Assembly (NCBI GenBank): GCA_002368645.1
Contig: DFEE01000027.1
Location: 15,281 to 68,371 of the forward strand
DNA: 53,091 nt
Direction of reading: 5' to 3'
From: Bacteroidales bacterium UBA3810
Lineage (GTDB): Bacteria > Bacteroidota > Bacteroidia > Bacteroidales > Paludibacteraceae
Position 1 is the first letter of the stretch, and every line of letters begins with the position of its first letter. Under the pieces are notes generated by a model, which did not search any database, was not told the origin of the DNA, and saw only the letters and a program-made list of their open reading frames with translations. Positions 31,301 through 41,224 of the stretch are shown here, piece after piece. A program made the translations under genes and the position numbers.

Positions 31301-32521
31301 ATGCCTGAAATAATCCTACATTATATATGGCAACAAGGGATTGCTAAAAACTATCCCCAATTCACTACCGACGGCAGGAAAGTCGAGATTATTGATGCCG
31401 GCAAGCATAACCTTGATGCCGGACCGGACTTTAGGGATGCGCGTTTGCGCATCTATACTCCGGATGGGACGCAGTATGTTGAATTGGTCGGCAATGTAGA
31501 GATTCATGTCTTGAGCAGTGAATGGTTTACTCATAAGCATCAGTTTGACCCTGCTTATGACAATATCATCATGCATGTTGTCAAGCGGGCTGACAAACAG
31601 GTGTTTAACAGCCAAGGCGAGGCGCCGGACCAAATGGAGTTATCAATCCCCGGCAATAGAGACTGGGTCGCGGAGTGGCTTCACACAGCCAAAGGAATGG
31701 ACGACGCGCTGATGACACACCGATGCGGAGTGCAACTACTCAAGAACCCCGGATTACTGACTGAGAATTGGAAACAAACCATGTTGATAAGGCGGCTAAA
31801 GTGTAAAACCGAGTCCATCGAGCGGCTGCTTGCTATTAGTTTAAATGATTGGAGACAGGCGTTCTATATCAGTCTGGCACACTACTTCGGCTTTCATACC
31901 AACGGCGTTCCCTTTGAGAAATTAGCGAAGCAGACACCGCTTGCGGTACTTAATAAACACCGTAATGACCTCTTTCAGTTAGAGGCAATCTTGTTAGGGC
32001 AAAGCGGCTTAATCGAACCTCCTTACGCCGTTGAGTTGGACGAAATAGAGCGACTGAGGCAGGAATATGGCTTTTTGCAACATAAATTCGGGCTGCAACC
32101 TATTGCGGGGTCGCTGTGGAAGAGAGGGCGTATGAGACCGCAAAATGCCCCCGAAACGCGCCTGAGGCAATTCGCTAAACTCATTTATAGTAGTGAGTTC
32201 CTATTCTCCCGAATCATTGACACAACCGATACGAATGAGTTGCGTGCGCTCTTCGGCTCTACCGGCATGGGGCGTGACTCAATAGACATTTTACTAATCA
32301 ATGTTGTCGTCCCTTTTAAATATGCTTATGGGCATAAAGAGCAAGCACTGGATCTTATACGCACCATTCCTGCCGAGAATAACCGCATTATTCGTCAATG
32401 GCAGACTCTCGGTCAGAAAGTGTACTCCGCTGCCGATAGTCAGGCATTGATTCACCTATACCAGACGTGTTGTGAGGAGGGGAAATGTATGGATTGTGAC
32501 GTTTATAGCCCAATTCTGTGA
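31301..32521 (+). CDS. DUF2851 family protein
   Basis: 406-aa cytoplasmic protein. The start PEIILHYIWQQGIAKN and the block VEIIDAGKHNLDAGPDFRDARLRI ... ELVGNVEIHVLSSEWFTHKHQFDPAYDNIIMHVVKR match DUF2851, a Bacteroidota family of unknown function whose N-terminal part has a nuclease-like pattern (Asp, Glu, then H residues). The C-terminus ends in a Cys cluster, CCEEGKCMDCDVY. Six bp after the DUF1295 gene. I do not know its function. Confidence 0.88.
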   Translation: MPEIILHYIWQQGIAKNYPQFTTDGRKVEIIDAGKHNLDAGPDFRDARLRIYTPDGTQYVELVGNVEIHVLSSEWFTHKHQFDPAYDNIIMHVVKRADKQVFNSQGEAPDQMELSIPGNRDWVAEWLHTAKGMDDALMTHRCGVQLLKNPGLLTENWKQTMLIRRLKCKTESIERLLAISLNDWRQAFYISLAHYFGFHTNGVPFEKLAKQTPLAVLNKHRNDLFQLEAILLGQSGLIEPPYAVELDEIERLRQEYGFLQHKFGLQPIAGSLWKRGRMRPQNAPETRLRQFAKLIYSSEFLFSRIIDTTDTNELRALFGSTGMGRDSIDILLINVVVPFKYAYGHKEQALDLIRTIPAENNRIIRQWQTLGQKVYSAADSQALIHLYQTCCEEGKCMDCDVYSPIL

Positions 32522-32536
32522 AAAAATAAAGATTTT

Positions 32537-32568
32537 CTTGCACATATAAAATTATTTTGTTAACTTTG
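32537..32568 (+). promoter_or_regulatory. Bacteroidota promoter for the DUF349 gene
   Basis: CTTGC (32537-32541), 19-bp spacer, TAACTTTG (32561-32568). Predicted start near 32575 supports the ATG at 32604 rather than the TTG at 32577. Confidence 0.75.
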
Positions 32569-32603
32569 CACGATTTTTGGCACTTAGCCGAGAAGAATTG
32601 ATT

Positions 32604-34058
32604 ATGGCAAATGAGAAACAAGCGCTCGTAGACGAGCTGAAAGCACTGTTGGAACAGGATGTAACTGCTATTAAAGAGCAAGTAGATGAGTTGAAAACCA
32701 AGTTCTATCGCCTCTATCATGAGGAACAATCTGCCCTAAAAGCGAAGGCGGAAGAAGCCGCCGAAGCTGCAGGAGAGGCTATCGAATGGCAACCGGCGAT
32801 GGACGAATTGGAAGTGCAATTCCAAGAGTTACTCAATATTTACAAACAAAAACGGGCTGAGGTGGCTAAAAAGCAAGCCGAGGAAGAGGAACAGAACCTG
32901 CTTAGGAAGCAGAATATCCTTTCTCAGATGAAAGAATTGGCTGAAGCCGAAGATGCCGGTGATGTGATGGGCGATAAGCTTAAGAAGATGCGCGAGTTGC
33001 AAACCGAATGGAAGACTATCGGTGCCGTGCCTGCTACCAAAACCCAGCAGATTCGTAAAGAGTATCAACAGTACCAGGAGAAATTCTACGACTTGGTCAA
33101 AATCAATATCGAACTAAAGGAACTTGATCTCAAGAAAAACCTTGAGATGAAGAATCTCCTAATTGAGGCCGCTGAGAAACTAGCTAATCAACCCAATATC
33201 GTTGAAGCTAACCGTGCCCTTCAGCAATTGCATGAAGAGTGGGCGGAGATTGGTCCTGTAGCTCGTGAATTACGCGAGGAGGTATGGGAGCGTTTCAAAG
33301 CTGCGTCTTCTGTTATCAATAAGAAACATCAAGCATATTTCGATGCCCTGCATGAGAAAGAGCAGGAGAATCTGCAGAAGAAGCAAGCCCTTATAGGACG
33401 ACTCCAAGCTCTCAATTATGAGAATCTCAAGTCTGCTAAGAAATGGGACGATATGACCGCCGAGGTGCAGACCATCCAAGAAGAGTGGCGTAAAATAGGT
33501 TTTGCTCCCAAGAAATATAATACGGCGATTTATGAGCAATACCGCGAGTTGTGCAACAACTTCTTTAATGCCAAAACTACCTTCTTTAAGAGCGTCCGTG
33601 AAGTGTTCGGAGATAATCTCAAGAAGAAACGCAATCTCTTGGAACAAGCCCTTGAACTGAAAGATAGCGAACAATGGCAGGAAGCAACAGACAAACTCAT
33701 TGCCCTGCAAAAGGAGTGGAAAGAGACAGGTCCGGTAGCCCGTAAGTATAGCGAGGAGTTGTGGAAACAATTTAGTGAAGCCTGCGATGCGTTCTTTGAG
33801 CGCAAACGCGAGGCACAGAAGGAAGCACGCGCCGAGAATCGCAAAGCTCGTGAGAATACCATTATTGCCGGTGGCGATAAAGGAAAACTGATGCGCCTCT
33901 ATGACTCGCTTGAGAAAGAAATCAAAACCGCTGAAAATAATATCCTCTTCTTCACCGGCAAAAGCAATCATGCCAATAAATTGGTTGAGGATATGCAGCG
34001 CAAGATAGAGAAACTCAAACTGCAGAAACAGGAACTTGAAGCGAAACTCAATGAGTAA
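32604..34058 (+). CDS. DUF349 repeat, coiled-coil protein
   Basis: 484 aa, almost entirely helical and charged. Several DUF349 repeats are visible as W-x-x-[IT]G-x-[VA] cores: TEWKTIGAVP, EEWAEIGPVARE, EEWRKIGFAPKKYN, KEWKETGPVARKYS, each followed by a W/F-x-x-F segment. It ends in a coiled coil. DUF349 proteins are poorly characterised. ATG 32604 is chosen over TTG 32577 because of the promoter. Overlaps the following ftsE by 8 bp. Confidence 0.88.
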   Translation: MANEKQALVDELKALLEQDVTAIKEQVDELKTKFYRLYHEEQSALKAKAEEAAEAAGEAIEWQPAMDELEVQFQELLNIYKQKRAEVAKKQAEEEEQNLLRKQNILSQMKELAEAEDAGDVMGDKLKKMRELQTEWKTIGAVPATKTQQIRKEYQQYQEKFYDLVKINIELKELDLKKNLEMKNLLIEAAEKLANQPNIVEANRALQQLHEEWAEIGPVARELREEVWERFKAASSVINKKHQAYFDALHEKEQENLQKKQALIGRLQALNYENLKSAKKWDDMTAEVQTIQEEWRKIGFAPKKYNTAIYEQYRELCNNFFNAKTTFFKSVREVFGDNLKKKRNLLEQALELKDSEQWQEATDKLIALQKEWKETGPVARKYSEELWKQFSEACDAFFERKREAQKEARAENRKARENTIIAGGDKGKLMRLYDSLEKEIKTAENNILFFTGKSNHANKLVEDMQRKIEKLKLQKQELEAKLNE

Positions 34059-34716
34059 TCTGATTGAATATCGAAACGTCAAGTTGTGTCAGGCAGAGCA
34101 AATTGTTCTTCAAGACGTTAATCTGGCTATTGCCCCGGGTGAATTTGTGTACTTACTCGGTAAAGTCGGTACCGGCAAATCGACCTTCTTGAAATCCCTT
34201 TACGGTGCGCTTCCGGTGGACAAGAGCTCCGAAAAAGCCATGGTGCTTGACTACGATATGCTCCATATTCGTCGCCGGCGATTACCGTATCTGCGTAGAC
34301 GTTTAGGGGTCGTCTTTCAGGACTATCAACTGCTGACAGACCGCTCTGTGGAAGAAAATCTCATGTTCGTACTCCGCGCTACGGGCTGGAAGAAAAAAGC
34401 GACTATGAAATCGCATATCCAGGATATTCTTGCGCAAGTAGGTATGGAGACAAAGGCGTATAAGATGCCCTATCAACTTTCCGGTGGTGAGCAGCAACGT
34501 GTCGTGATTGCGCGGGCGTTGCTCAATACTCCGGATATCATCTTGGCAGATGAGCCTACGGGCAATCTGGATGCCGAGACGGGGAAGGAGATTATGGATC
34601 TTCTTTATGGCATCAGCCAAGCCGGCATTACAGTACTGCTCTCTACCCATAATACGCAGTGGCCTGCTTTATACCCCGGTAGAGAACTTCGATTTGAAAA
34701 TCAAACTATCCTGTGA
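34051..34716 (+). CDS. ftsE: Cell division ATP-binding protein FtsE
   Basis: 221-aa ABC ATPase. Walker A LLGKVGTGKSTFLKSLYG, Q-loop VVFQDYQLLTDRSVEENL, signature LSGGEQQRVVIARAL, Walker B IILADEPTGNLD, switch His STHN. FtsE works with FtsX to activate peptidoglycan hydrolases at the septum. ftsX is not adjacent; aroK follows with a 4-bp overlap (GTGA). ATG 34051 is preferred to TTG 34036. LolD-like ABC proteins are the alternative, but YLRRRLGVVFQDYQLL is FtsE-like. Confidence 0.85.
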   Translation: MSNLIEYRNVKLCQAEQIVLQDVNLAIAPGEFVYLLGKVGTGKSTFLKSLYGALPVDKSSEKAMVLDYDMLHIRRRRLPYLRRRLGVVFQDYQLLTDRSVEENLMFVLRATGWKKKATMKSHIQDILAQVGMETKAYKMPYQLSGGEQQRVVIARALLNTPDIILADEPTGNLDAETGKEIMDLLYGISQAGITVLLSTHNTQWPALYPGRELRFENQTIL

Positions 34717-35270
34717 CCCCTGTCTATTTAGTTGGTTATATGGGTGCCGGCAAATCCACTGTCGGTCGTTTGCTTGCCGATAAATTGGGTTGGTACTTTG
34801 TGGACCTCGATGAGGCTTTCGCACATATGCATCAACTTACCCCTGCTGATTATATTCGCAAGTATGGTATTGACGCTTTTCGGCGGAAAGAGAAATATGT
34901 TCTGGAAGATATCGCGGATATGTCCCCTTATGACAATGTGATTTATGCTACTGGCGGCGGCTACCCGACCTATGAGGATAATATGGATTGTCTCCGCGAG
35001 CTCGGGGTTAGTTATTATCTGCGTTGGTCTCCGCGTAATATAGCCAAACGCCTTATGCTTACAAACTTGTCCGATAGACCGGTGCTCCAAGGGCAGACCG
35101 AAGAGGAGTTACTCGCTTTTATCCGTCCCCAATTGGAAGCACGTGAACCGTTCTACGCGCGAGCCAATCATGTCTTTGATGTGGAGGAAGTATTGGGAAT
35201 AGAAGATATATCAGAGACCGATGATGAGCGAATTGCTGAGGTATTGTATAATTTAATCGCTGCAAAATAA
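34713..35270 (+). CDS. aroK: Shikimate kinase
   Basis: 185 aa with a GTG start that overlaps the ftsE stop. It phosphorylates shikimate in the chorismate pathway. Walker A GYMGAGKSTVGRLLADKL, shikimate-binding FVDLDEAFAHMH and FRRKEKYVLEDI, and ATGGGYPTYEDN; the lid contains LSDRPVL with R. Slightly longer than usual at the C-terminus. Part of the ftsE-aroK-sufE string. Confidence 0.95.
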   Translation: MTPVYLVGYMGAGKSTVGRLLADKLGWYFVDLDEAFAHMHQLTPADYIRKYGIDAFRRKEKYVLEDIADMSPYDNVIYATGGGYPTYEDNMDCLRELGVSYYLRWSPRNIAKRLMLTNLSDRPVLQGQTEEELLAFIRPQLEAREPFYARANHVFDVEEVLGIEDISETDDERIAEVLYNLIAAK

Positions 35271-35279
35271 GGTACTATT

Positions 35280-35729
35280 ATGAAGACCATTAACGAAATA
35301 CAAGACGAGATTATTGAAGAGTTTTCCGCCTTTGATGATTGGATGGATCGCTACCAGTTACTGATAGAGTACGGAACAGGGTTAGAGCCGTTTCCCGAAG
35401 AGGAGCGTACGGATAATAACCTGATTGACGGTTGTCAGTCTAAGGTCTGGTTCTCCTGTCACCAAACGCCTAATCCGGCTCCGACAGAAGTTGATAGCAG
35501 CCCTATCATAACCTATCAGGGTGATAGTGATGCTATCCTGGTGAAGGGTATTGTCGCATTGCTTATCCGCGTATTAAGTGGACATAGTGCAACCGAGATT
35601 GTTAATAGCGACCTCTATTTCATCGATGAAATTCAATTACGGGAACATTTGAGTCCGACGCGGACCAACGGCGTTAATGCGATGCTGCGTGATATGCGCT
35701 TATTTGCGCTCGCTGTCATCCAGAAGTAA
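35280..35729 (+). CDS. sufE: SufE-like sulfur acceptor protein
   Basis: 149 aa. SufE takes persulfide sulfur from the SufS desulfurase for Fe-S assembly. FDDWMDRYQLLIEYG, then the reactive Cys in LIDGCQSKVWFSC (about residue 51), and DAILVKGIVALLIRVLSGHSATEI are characteristic. A short Pro/Ser-rich stretch (QTPNPAPTEVDSSPI) extends the loop after the active site. The last 30 bp overlap the convergent gene at 35700. Confidence 0.93.
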   Translation: MKTINEIQDEIIEEFSAFDDWMDRYQLLIEYGTGLEPFPEEERTDNNLIDGCQSKVWFSCHQTPNPAPTEVDSSPIITYQGDSDAILVKGIVALLIRVLSGHSATEIVNSDLYFIDEIQLREHLSPTRTNGVNAMLRDMRLFALAVIQK

Positions 35730-36044
35730 ATCGGTGTAATCCGTCCAGGATAGTTTCCCGACACTATCGATATGTGCTTCATGGAGCATTCCTATAGTAG
35801 GATAGGGGATATCGCGAAGCGTTATCCCTTCATTATTTATTACGCGCGCATGAGAAGCGCATATCGGCGCGCAGACGGTCTCTACGATTAGAACAGAGTC
35901 AATATAGCTGTAACTCTCTATATAGCATGAGTCAGCCATTTGGTAACGCGCATACGGACCGTTCTCTTCCAACACGGTCGGCGAGCCGCCTAAAGATACG
36001 ATGCTTGCCATCAATTCGGCAATATATTTACAGACTAAAAGCAT
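35700..36044 (-). CDS. Small protein, possibly a shortened DUF3256-like protein
   Basis: 114 aa. Not confidently recognised. The segment SVLIVETVCAPICASHARVINNEGITLRDI resembles the C-terminal half of Bacteroidales DUF3256 proteins, which are usually longer and exported; here the N-terminal half and signal peptide are missing. Start ATG 36044 is 1 bp from the ispF stop, so it is probably the last gene of the porU-porV-ispF run. It could be a truncated remnant. Confidence 0.55.
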   Translation of the reverse strand: MLLVCKYIAELMASIVSLGGSPTVLEENGPYARYQMADSCYIESYSYIDSVLIVETVCAPICASHARVINNEGITLRDIPYPTIGMLHEAHIDSVGKLSWTDYTDLLLDDSERK

Positions 36045-36045
36045 T

Positions 36046-36525
36046 CTATATCACCTCATGGATTAGTACGACTGCATAGGCTGCAATGCCCTCTTCACGT
36101 CCTACAAAACCTAAGTGTTCTGTAGTCGTTGCTTTGACAGAAACTTGCGAGATACTAACACCCATTACGTCACTGAGCGTTATGCGCATGGAATCGATAT
36201 AGGGGCTGAGTTTAGGGACTTGTGCCGCTATTGTAATATCGCAATTGGTCAGTTCATAGCCAGCCTCGCGAATCATCTTCATTACACGCCGTAAGAGAAG
36301 CTTGGAGTCTATCCCCTCATACTCATTACCTTTTGTGTCAGGAAAATGATAACCGATATCGCGCATAGCGGCAGCACCTAAAATGGCATCACACAATGCG
36401 TGGATGGCGACATCGGCATCGGAGTGTCCGTCTAACCCTTGCGAATAGGGTATATGTATGCCACCCAACCACAATTCGCGGTTGGGCGCATACCTGTGTA
36501 CATCATAACCGAAACCTATTCTCAT
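36046..36525 (-). CDS. ispF: 2-C-methyl-D-erythritol 2,4-cyclodiphosphate synthase
   Basis: 159 aa, normal length. It cyclises CDP-ME 2-phosphate in the MEP pathway. Start MRIGFGYDVHRYA with the zinc ligands in D-V-H, GGIHIPYSQGLDGHSDADVAIHALCDAILGAAAMRDIG, and the closing HLGFVGREEGIAAYAVVLI. Overlaps porV by 4 bp. Confidence 0.97.
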   Translation of the reverse strand: MRIGFGYDVHRYAPNRELWLGGIHIPYSQGLDGHSDADVAIHALCDAILGAAAMRDIGYHFPDTKGNEYEGIDSKLLLRRVMKMIREAGYELTNCDITIAAQVPKLSPYIDSMRITLSDVMGVSISQVSVKATTTEHLGFVGREEGIAAYAVVLIHEVI

Positions 36526-37736
36526 TTGCGGTTATTAACTAAATCCTTGATTCCGGCGAGGTCGAAACCAAGCGTGAAACGCATCGTCTGGTCAAGCGGG
36601 TTTGTAGAAGCCGTAGCCAAGCAGTAGCTTACGTCTAAGCTTACGATAGAGAGGTGGAAACCGGCACCAAAGGTGATATAGTTACGGTTGCCCTTGTAGA
36701 AGTTCTCATATCGATAACCCATACGAGCAAAGAATTGGTGGTTGTAGGTATATTCGATACCGGCACCCCAGGATACTTCTTTGAACTCCTCTGCCGCACC
36801 ACCGGGGGCGTCGTTGAAGGACTGGAAGATACCTTTGATAGAGCTTAACTCAGAGTACTCTTGATCATCCATACGTGCGCAGTTGGGGTCGGTCTTGTAG
36901 AGCTCGGGGTCGTAGGTCTTTGCATAGCGTGAGTAACGAGACGGAACCATTAACCTGTTTGCCTCTACAGAGAAAGTCAGGAAGTTATATTGGTCGCAAG
37001 GCAATTCATACGCAACACCGATATTCATTGAGGCGGGGATAAAGTTATTGGTCACATCATTGTAACTCATCTTACCACCAAGGTTCTTGAGCGTAAAGCC
37101 GAGGCGGAAATGACTCGTACCCATCGGGAGTTCAATCGGCTGGTTGTAGTACAAGCCGATATCGGCAGCCATGGTCCACGCTGCATGATAGTCTTGGGTG
37201 TAACCGCTACCGGAATAGTTGATACCATTCGTGAGGTCTGAGTACATGAAGCGAAGTGCTACTGACATAGACACCCACTCGTGTAATTGACGATAGTAGC
37301 TGACATCAAGTGCCCACTCATTGGGTTTAGCGGTAGCGACTGATTCGCCGGCAGCATTGGTCAGTGATACATTACCCATCGTGAAATAGGTGAATGAACC
37401 GGCGATACCTTGGATGTCGTCCCATTTATAGTAACCTTCCAAGTGTGCTAAATCAATATCGCCTACAATCTTGCGGAGCCAGGGCGTGTAGTTAGCCGTG
37501 ATACCGCCGTGTGAGCTTAAATAAGCGAATTTAGCAGGGTTCCAATGCTGCGCATTTTGGTCGGCTGAGGTGGCTACACCTATATCACCCATACCGGCAG
37601 CGCGAGCGTCAGGGGCGATGGACAAAGAGGGCATCGCTGTAATAAGAGGATTTAATGTTTGATCAAGAGGTTCTCCCGCAGCCCATAACGAACTTGCTAC
37701 AACAAGGGCTGCAATCGATACAATTAGTTTTTTCAT
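36522..37736 (-). CDS. porV: Type IX secretion outer-membrane protein PorV (LptO)
   Basis: 404 aa. FadL-like beta barrel that collects T9SS cargo from the translocon and delivers it to the PorU sortase. A signal peptide (MKKLIVSIAALVVASSLWAAG) is followed by the PorV signature: ITAMPSLSIAPDARAAGMGDIGVATSADQNAQHWNPAKFA. The C-terminal strands end FTLGFDLAGIKDL. Located directly after porU, the usual Bacteroidota order. Implies the organism exports proteins by T9SS. Confidence 0.95.
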   Translation of the reverse strand: MKKLIVSIAALVVASSLWAAGEPLDQTLNPLITAMPSLSIAPDARAAGMGDIGVATSADQNAQHWNPAKFAYLSSHGGITANYTPWLRKIVGDIDLAHLEGYYKWDDIQGIAGSFTYFTMGNVSLTNAAGESVATAKPNEWALDVSYYRQLHEWVSMSVALRFMYSDLTNGINYSGSGYTQDYHAAWTMAADIGLYYNQPIELPMGTSHFRLGFTLKNLGGKMSYNDVTNNFIPASMNIGVAYELPCDQYNFLTFSVEANRLMVPSRYSRYAKTYDPELYKTDPNCARMDDQEYSELSSIKGIFQSFNDAPGGAAEEFKEVSWGAGIEYTYNHQFFARMGYRYENFYKGNRNYITFGAGFHLSIVSLDVSYCLATASTNPLDQTMRFTLGFDLAGIKDLVNNRK

Positions 37737-37817
37737 ATAAATTTAGTAAATTTGATAATTTAGTCTTGGTAAATACTTTTTTAGAGTTGCTTCATAGGCA
37801 ATGTAAATGCTTTTAAT

Positions 37818-40800
37818 TTAATGGATTACTATTATTTTTCCTTGTTTAATACTTTCTTCGGTATTGGTGGCTTTGACGCGTAGCTGGTAAACGTACATAC
37901 CGGGTGTAATCGCCATAGCGCCTAAGTCCCAGATTATCTCGGAGTCATTGGGCTGAGTATGAGACCATACCAAATGACCGGATATATCGTAGATATAGAA
38001 TGTCAGCTCGCAGATGGATTCCTCTCGGTCGTAATCAAGCCGCATATGGACTGAGCCCGACGCGGAAACAGGATTCGGATAGATGATGGCATTGTAGATA
38101 GAGGGTGCTAAGTTTTTCACCACTTCGAAGGATAAGGTTTGACTGGACGAATTATTCACTAAATCCCATGCGCGGAAGAATAATTGGTGTTTGCCTTCTT
38201 TCAATTCTGACAAGTGATAAGCGACTTGTCCTCGTGTGTATGTATTATTGGCGGAGGAGAAGTAGTCGTTCATGGAATAAGTCTGCGTCATGTCATTATC
38301 AATGACTAATAATAGGTCATGCCCGATTCCGGCTCCGGCTGTATTGATACCGCTCTCGTCGTATAAATCGGCATAGAAATACGGGGCTTCGTAGGTCTTA
38401 GCCCCATCGGTGAACGAGGGTGAATTAAGATACAACTTAATCTCCGGACCGATAGTGTCCAAGAGACTGATATCTTTTGTTGAACCGCCTACTATAAATT
38501 GTTCATAATGTCCTACGCCTTCTTCCCGGGCTTCCGGGTCATAGGCATAGTAGAGTAGGCGGCCTGCACCATAATTGTACCGAATATCTTTTGGTACACG
38601 GAATGGTATCTCAAATCGACCATCTGTTACATCCGTTGTTCCGTTATATAGCACGGATGGATAATCATTATAGGTGATGCGTTTTTTACGCGACTCATTG
38701 CTTTCGTCGTTATCCAAGGTCGTTATTCGCTGAAGTTTATCGTAAAGTGTTACCTGAACTTTGCCGTTAAACCAAATAGCGGTGTCGCCCTCCGGTGATT
38801 GAATATATCCGCGTATGGTATCTATGAGTAATGCGGAAACGGTATCGGCTACGTACTCGGTCTTTACCTGATACTGCGTCGGGTACGCTAATCGAAGGGC
38901 TGGGTCGCCAAAGAGCACATAGGACAATTTGTTAATATCATTGCCTGTTTTATTCTTAGCACATTGCACGGCTTTGCCGATAGTCATGTAGTAATTATTA
39001 TCCGCCTCATGGGCAAAGAGTGTATCGCATATGTTGGCATTGATAACTTTGTTACCGGAAGCAAAAACCGTTCGAGTAGGGGATATTACGCCGATGGCTC
39101 CTCCGTGATTATTGAGCATCGCTTTTTCTGCGATACAGCGTTCATCGCCTTGGTCAAAGTGGCTGGTATTGCAGGTCGCGAGCGCCCAGAAACCTAATTT
39201 ATTGCCGTTGGTCATGGCTTCCACTTTGGCGGAGTTGATAACAGCTTCACTGGTCATGTTACTCGGACTTCCATGCCCGGAGTAATCGAAGAATAACACG
39301 CCGGAGTTCAACATGTTGAGGAGTTTATTTTCCGCCAATGGATAGGTCTCTCCGGATGCAGAGATGGTCTGGTTGTAGGCATCGAGGTATATCTTATTAA
39401 CCGCAAAATCAGGATTCTTCACCCGCACAAGCTCTGCGCCGGCTTCCGCGACTTCTGTATGTAGATTGCCGTCGCCGTCATCAGCAAGGAATACCATTTT
39501 GTTACGCCAATTGCCGAAAGTAGGCTCGTAATAGTAGCGGCGTATCTTTTCTGCTATGATAGATGCCTCTTCTTGGCTGATAACCGGTAAACGACCTACC
39601 GCTATATCCATCCGTGCGGTTATATCGGACTCGCCCTCATTATCGTCAAGGAATCCGAAATAGTCATCTGTCGCGTAAGCGGAAGTCTCTATAGTAGAAT
39701 TTCTGGCTTGGTAGGTGAGGAGCGTATTGTAACCGGAGTAGGGTAATAACTTGCGGTTGTCAAAAGTGCCCTTGCCGATCAGTAGCAAGTATTGGGGCTT
39801 ATGCCCCTCTCCTGCATTGGCTCGGTCATAAAGCATCTTCATAACCCACCGATAAGCGGTTGCATCCGGCGTACCGGAAGAAAACTCGTTATACACTTGT
39901 TGGTCGGTCACAATGGCTGTGGTCAAACCGTCTACATGTTCATGAAGTGTAGTGATGACTTCGGCAGCTTCTATAAACTCTTCCGGCGTAATTACCACAT
40001 AATCAATGTCACTCAGGGCGTGCAGGTCTTGATTCTTGATACGACCGATGACATCTGGCGTCAAGAAAGTTCCGTCAGGCTGAACGGCGATGTACTCGTG
40101 AATCCCGTCGTAATTAGAGCCTATAAACAGCACGGTATCGTCTTTCTGTTTGGTCGCAACGGCGTAAATAGAATCTAAGTGTGTGATGTCCCAGATGAGC
40201 GTCGTCTCTGTGGCTTCGCCAAGGTAATAGCACAGTGTATCCTTTGCTGAGCCGCTCACATAGCCTTCCGTCGTGCGGAACGGCATATAAGAGCCGCGCA
40301 TCGTGAGGGGAGAAATGGCTGTTATTTCGATATAATCGAGATAACCGACCGCATTGGAGAGCGAGGAGGAGTAAGCAAGGGTTATTCGCTGAGTAGCAGA
40401 ATTGCTCGGCGTAAACTCAGCATTGATGCGACCGGTAGTGCCTTTCGTGTGGTTATCCGTGTATGGAGCAGTGTAGCACGATGCGGACGAACCGTTGCAA
40501 CTCAGCGTAAAGAGACTTTGTGCTTCCGAGTAACCGGCGACTTCTGCATGGACTAACATTTTCTCGGACGCCAAGGGCGTATGGGTAAACGTGAACGGTA
40601 TGGTTATCTTAGGGGTTCCGGTATTGAGTTTCTCGCCATAAAAGGATTGACCGCCACCGTTTTTTCCTTCATCGGGGTCAAGCAGGCTGCGCAGCTCTAA
40701 TTCGTGCACATGGTACTCGTGATAGGCGCGTATAGCTTGTTTATTGTCGCCTATCACGGCTTCGGAGGCTTGTAATACCTTTTGCTCACCGACATTGTCC

Positions 40801-41192
40801 GTTAAGAAATAATATCCTTGGGTTGAATAGGTGTTGAGGGTGTGCGTAAACGCTGCACCATTGAAACTCCACGCCGTTACGCCCTGTCCGTAAAATAGAA
40901 TATAATCCTTACCTCGATAAATGGGCACGGACGGCAGGTCATCAATCTTAGGTCTTCGGAAATTCTGACTAAGTACCGCACCACCGTAACCATAGACGCG
41001 CACCGAGTCAGGATTAAGACCTGCAGCGCGTAACTCGGCGTAGGTCATTTTATAGACACCGCTCTCCGTAACGGCAATCTTAACCCACTTGCCCGAACTA
41101 AGAACGGAGTGAGCCTTATACTGATGAGCCGCATAACCGCTTATGCTCAACACGCACAGTACCAATACTAATATATACTTTATTTTATTCAA
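37818..41192 (-). CDS. porU: Type IX secretion sortase PorU
   Basis: 1124-aa gingipain-family (C25) cysteine protease that removes T9SS C-terminal signals and attaches cargo to A-LPS. A signal peptide (YILVLVLCVLSISGYAAHQ) is followed by the N-terminal beta domain (GKWVKIAVTESGVYKMTYAELRAAG), the C25 domain with the catalytic His in LFFDYSGHGSPSNM (about residue 655) and Cys in FWALATCNTSHFD (about residue 688). The C-terminal region ends in a T9SS-type domain (IYNAIIYPNPV ... GMYVYQLRVKATN ... KQGKIIVIH). A promoter lies at 41363-41394. Confidence 0.96.
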   Translation of the reverse strand: MNKIKYILVLVLCVLSISGYAAHQYKAHSVLSSGKWVKIAVTESGVYKMTYAELRAAGLNPDSVRVYGYGGAVLSQNFRRPKIDDLPSVPIYRGKDYILFYGQGVTAWSFNGAAFTHTLNTYSTQGYYFLTDNVGEQKVLQASEAVIGDNKQAIRAYHEYHVHELELRSLLDPDEGKNGGGQSFYGEKLNTGTPKITIPFTFTHTPLASEKMLVHAEVAGYSEAQSLFTLSCNGSSASCYTAPYTDNHTKGTTGRINAEFTPSNSATQRITLAYSSSLSNAVGYLDYIEITAISPLTMRGSYMPFRTTEGYVSGSAKDTLCYYLGEATETTLIWDITHLDSIYAVATKQKDDTVLFIGSNYDGIHEYIAVQPDGTFLTPDVIGRIKNQDLHALSDIDYVVITPEEFIEAAEVITTLHEHVDGLTTAIVTDQQVYNEFSSGTPDATAYRWVMKMLYDRANAGEGHKPQYLLLIGKGTFDNRKLLPYSGYNTLLTYQARNSTIETSAYATDDYFGFLDDNEGESDITARMDIAVGRLPVISQEEASIIAEKIRRYYYEPTFGNWRNKMVFLADDGDGNLHTEVAEAGAELVRVKNPDFAVNKIYLDAYNQTISASGETYPLAENKLLNMLNSGVLFFDYSGHGSPSNMTSEAVINSAKVEAMTNGNKLGFWALATCNTSHFDQGDERCIAEKAMLNNHGGAIGVISPTRTVFASGNKVINANICDTLFAHEADNNYYMTIGKAVQCAKNKTGNDINKLSYVLFGDPALRLAYPTQYQVKTEYVADTVSALLIDTIRGYIQSPEGDTAIWFNGKVQVTLYDKLQRITTLDNDESNESRKKRITYNDYPSVLYNGTTDVTDGRFEIPFRVPKDIRYNYGAGRLLYYAYDPEAREEGVGHYEQFIVGGSTKDISLLDTIGPEIKLYLNSPSFTDGAKTYEAPYFYADLYDESGINTAGAGIGHDLLLVIDNDMTQTYSMNDYFSSANNTYTRGQVAYHLSELKEGKHQLFFRAWDLVNNSSSQTLSFEVVKNLAPSIYNAIIYPNPVSASGSVHMRLDYDREESICELTFYIYDISGHLVWSHTQPNDSEIIWDLGAMAITPGMYVYQLRVKATNTEESIKQGKIIVIH

Positions 41193-41224
41193 TTTCTTTC
41201 CTTATAATGTCCTTATAACGGTCA

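Noticed and set aside
33270..34082. 270-codon minus-strand frame opposite the DUF349 gene
   Set aside because: Arises from the Lys/Glu-rich coiled coil read in reverse (Leu/Phe-rich); the plus strand has the promoter and repeats.
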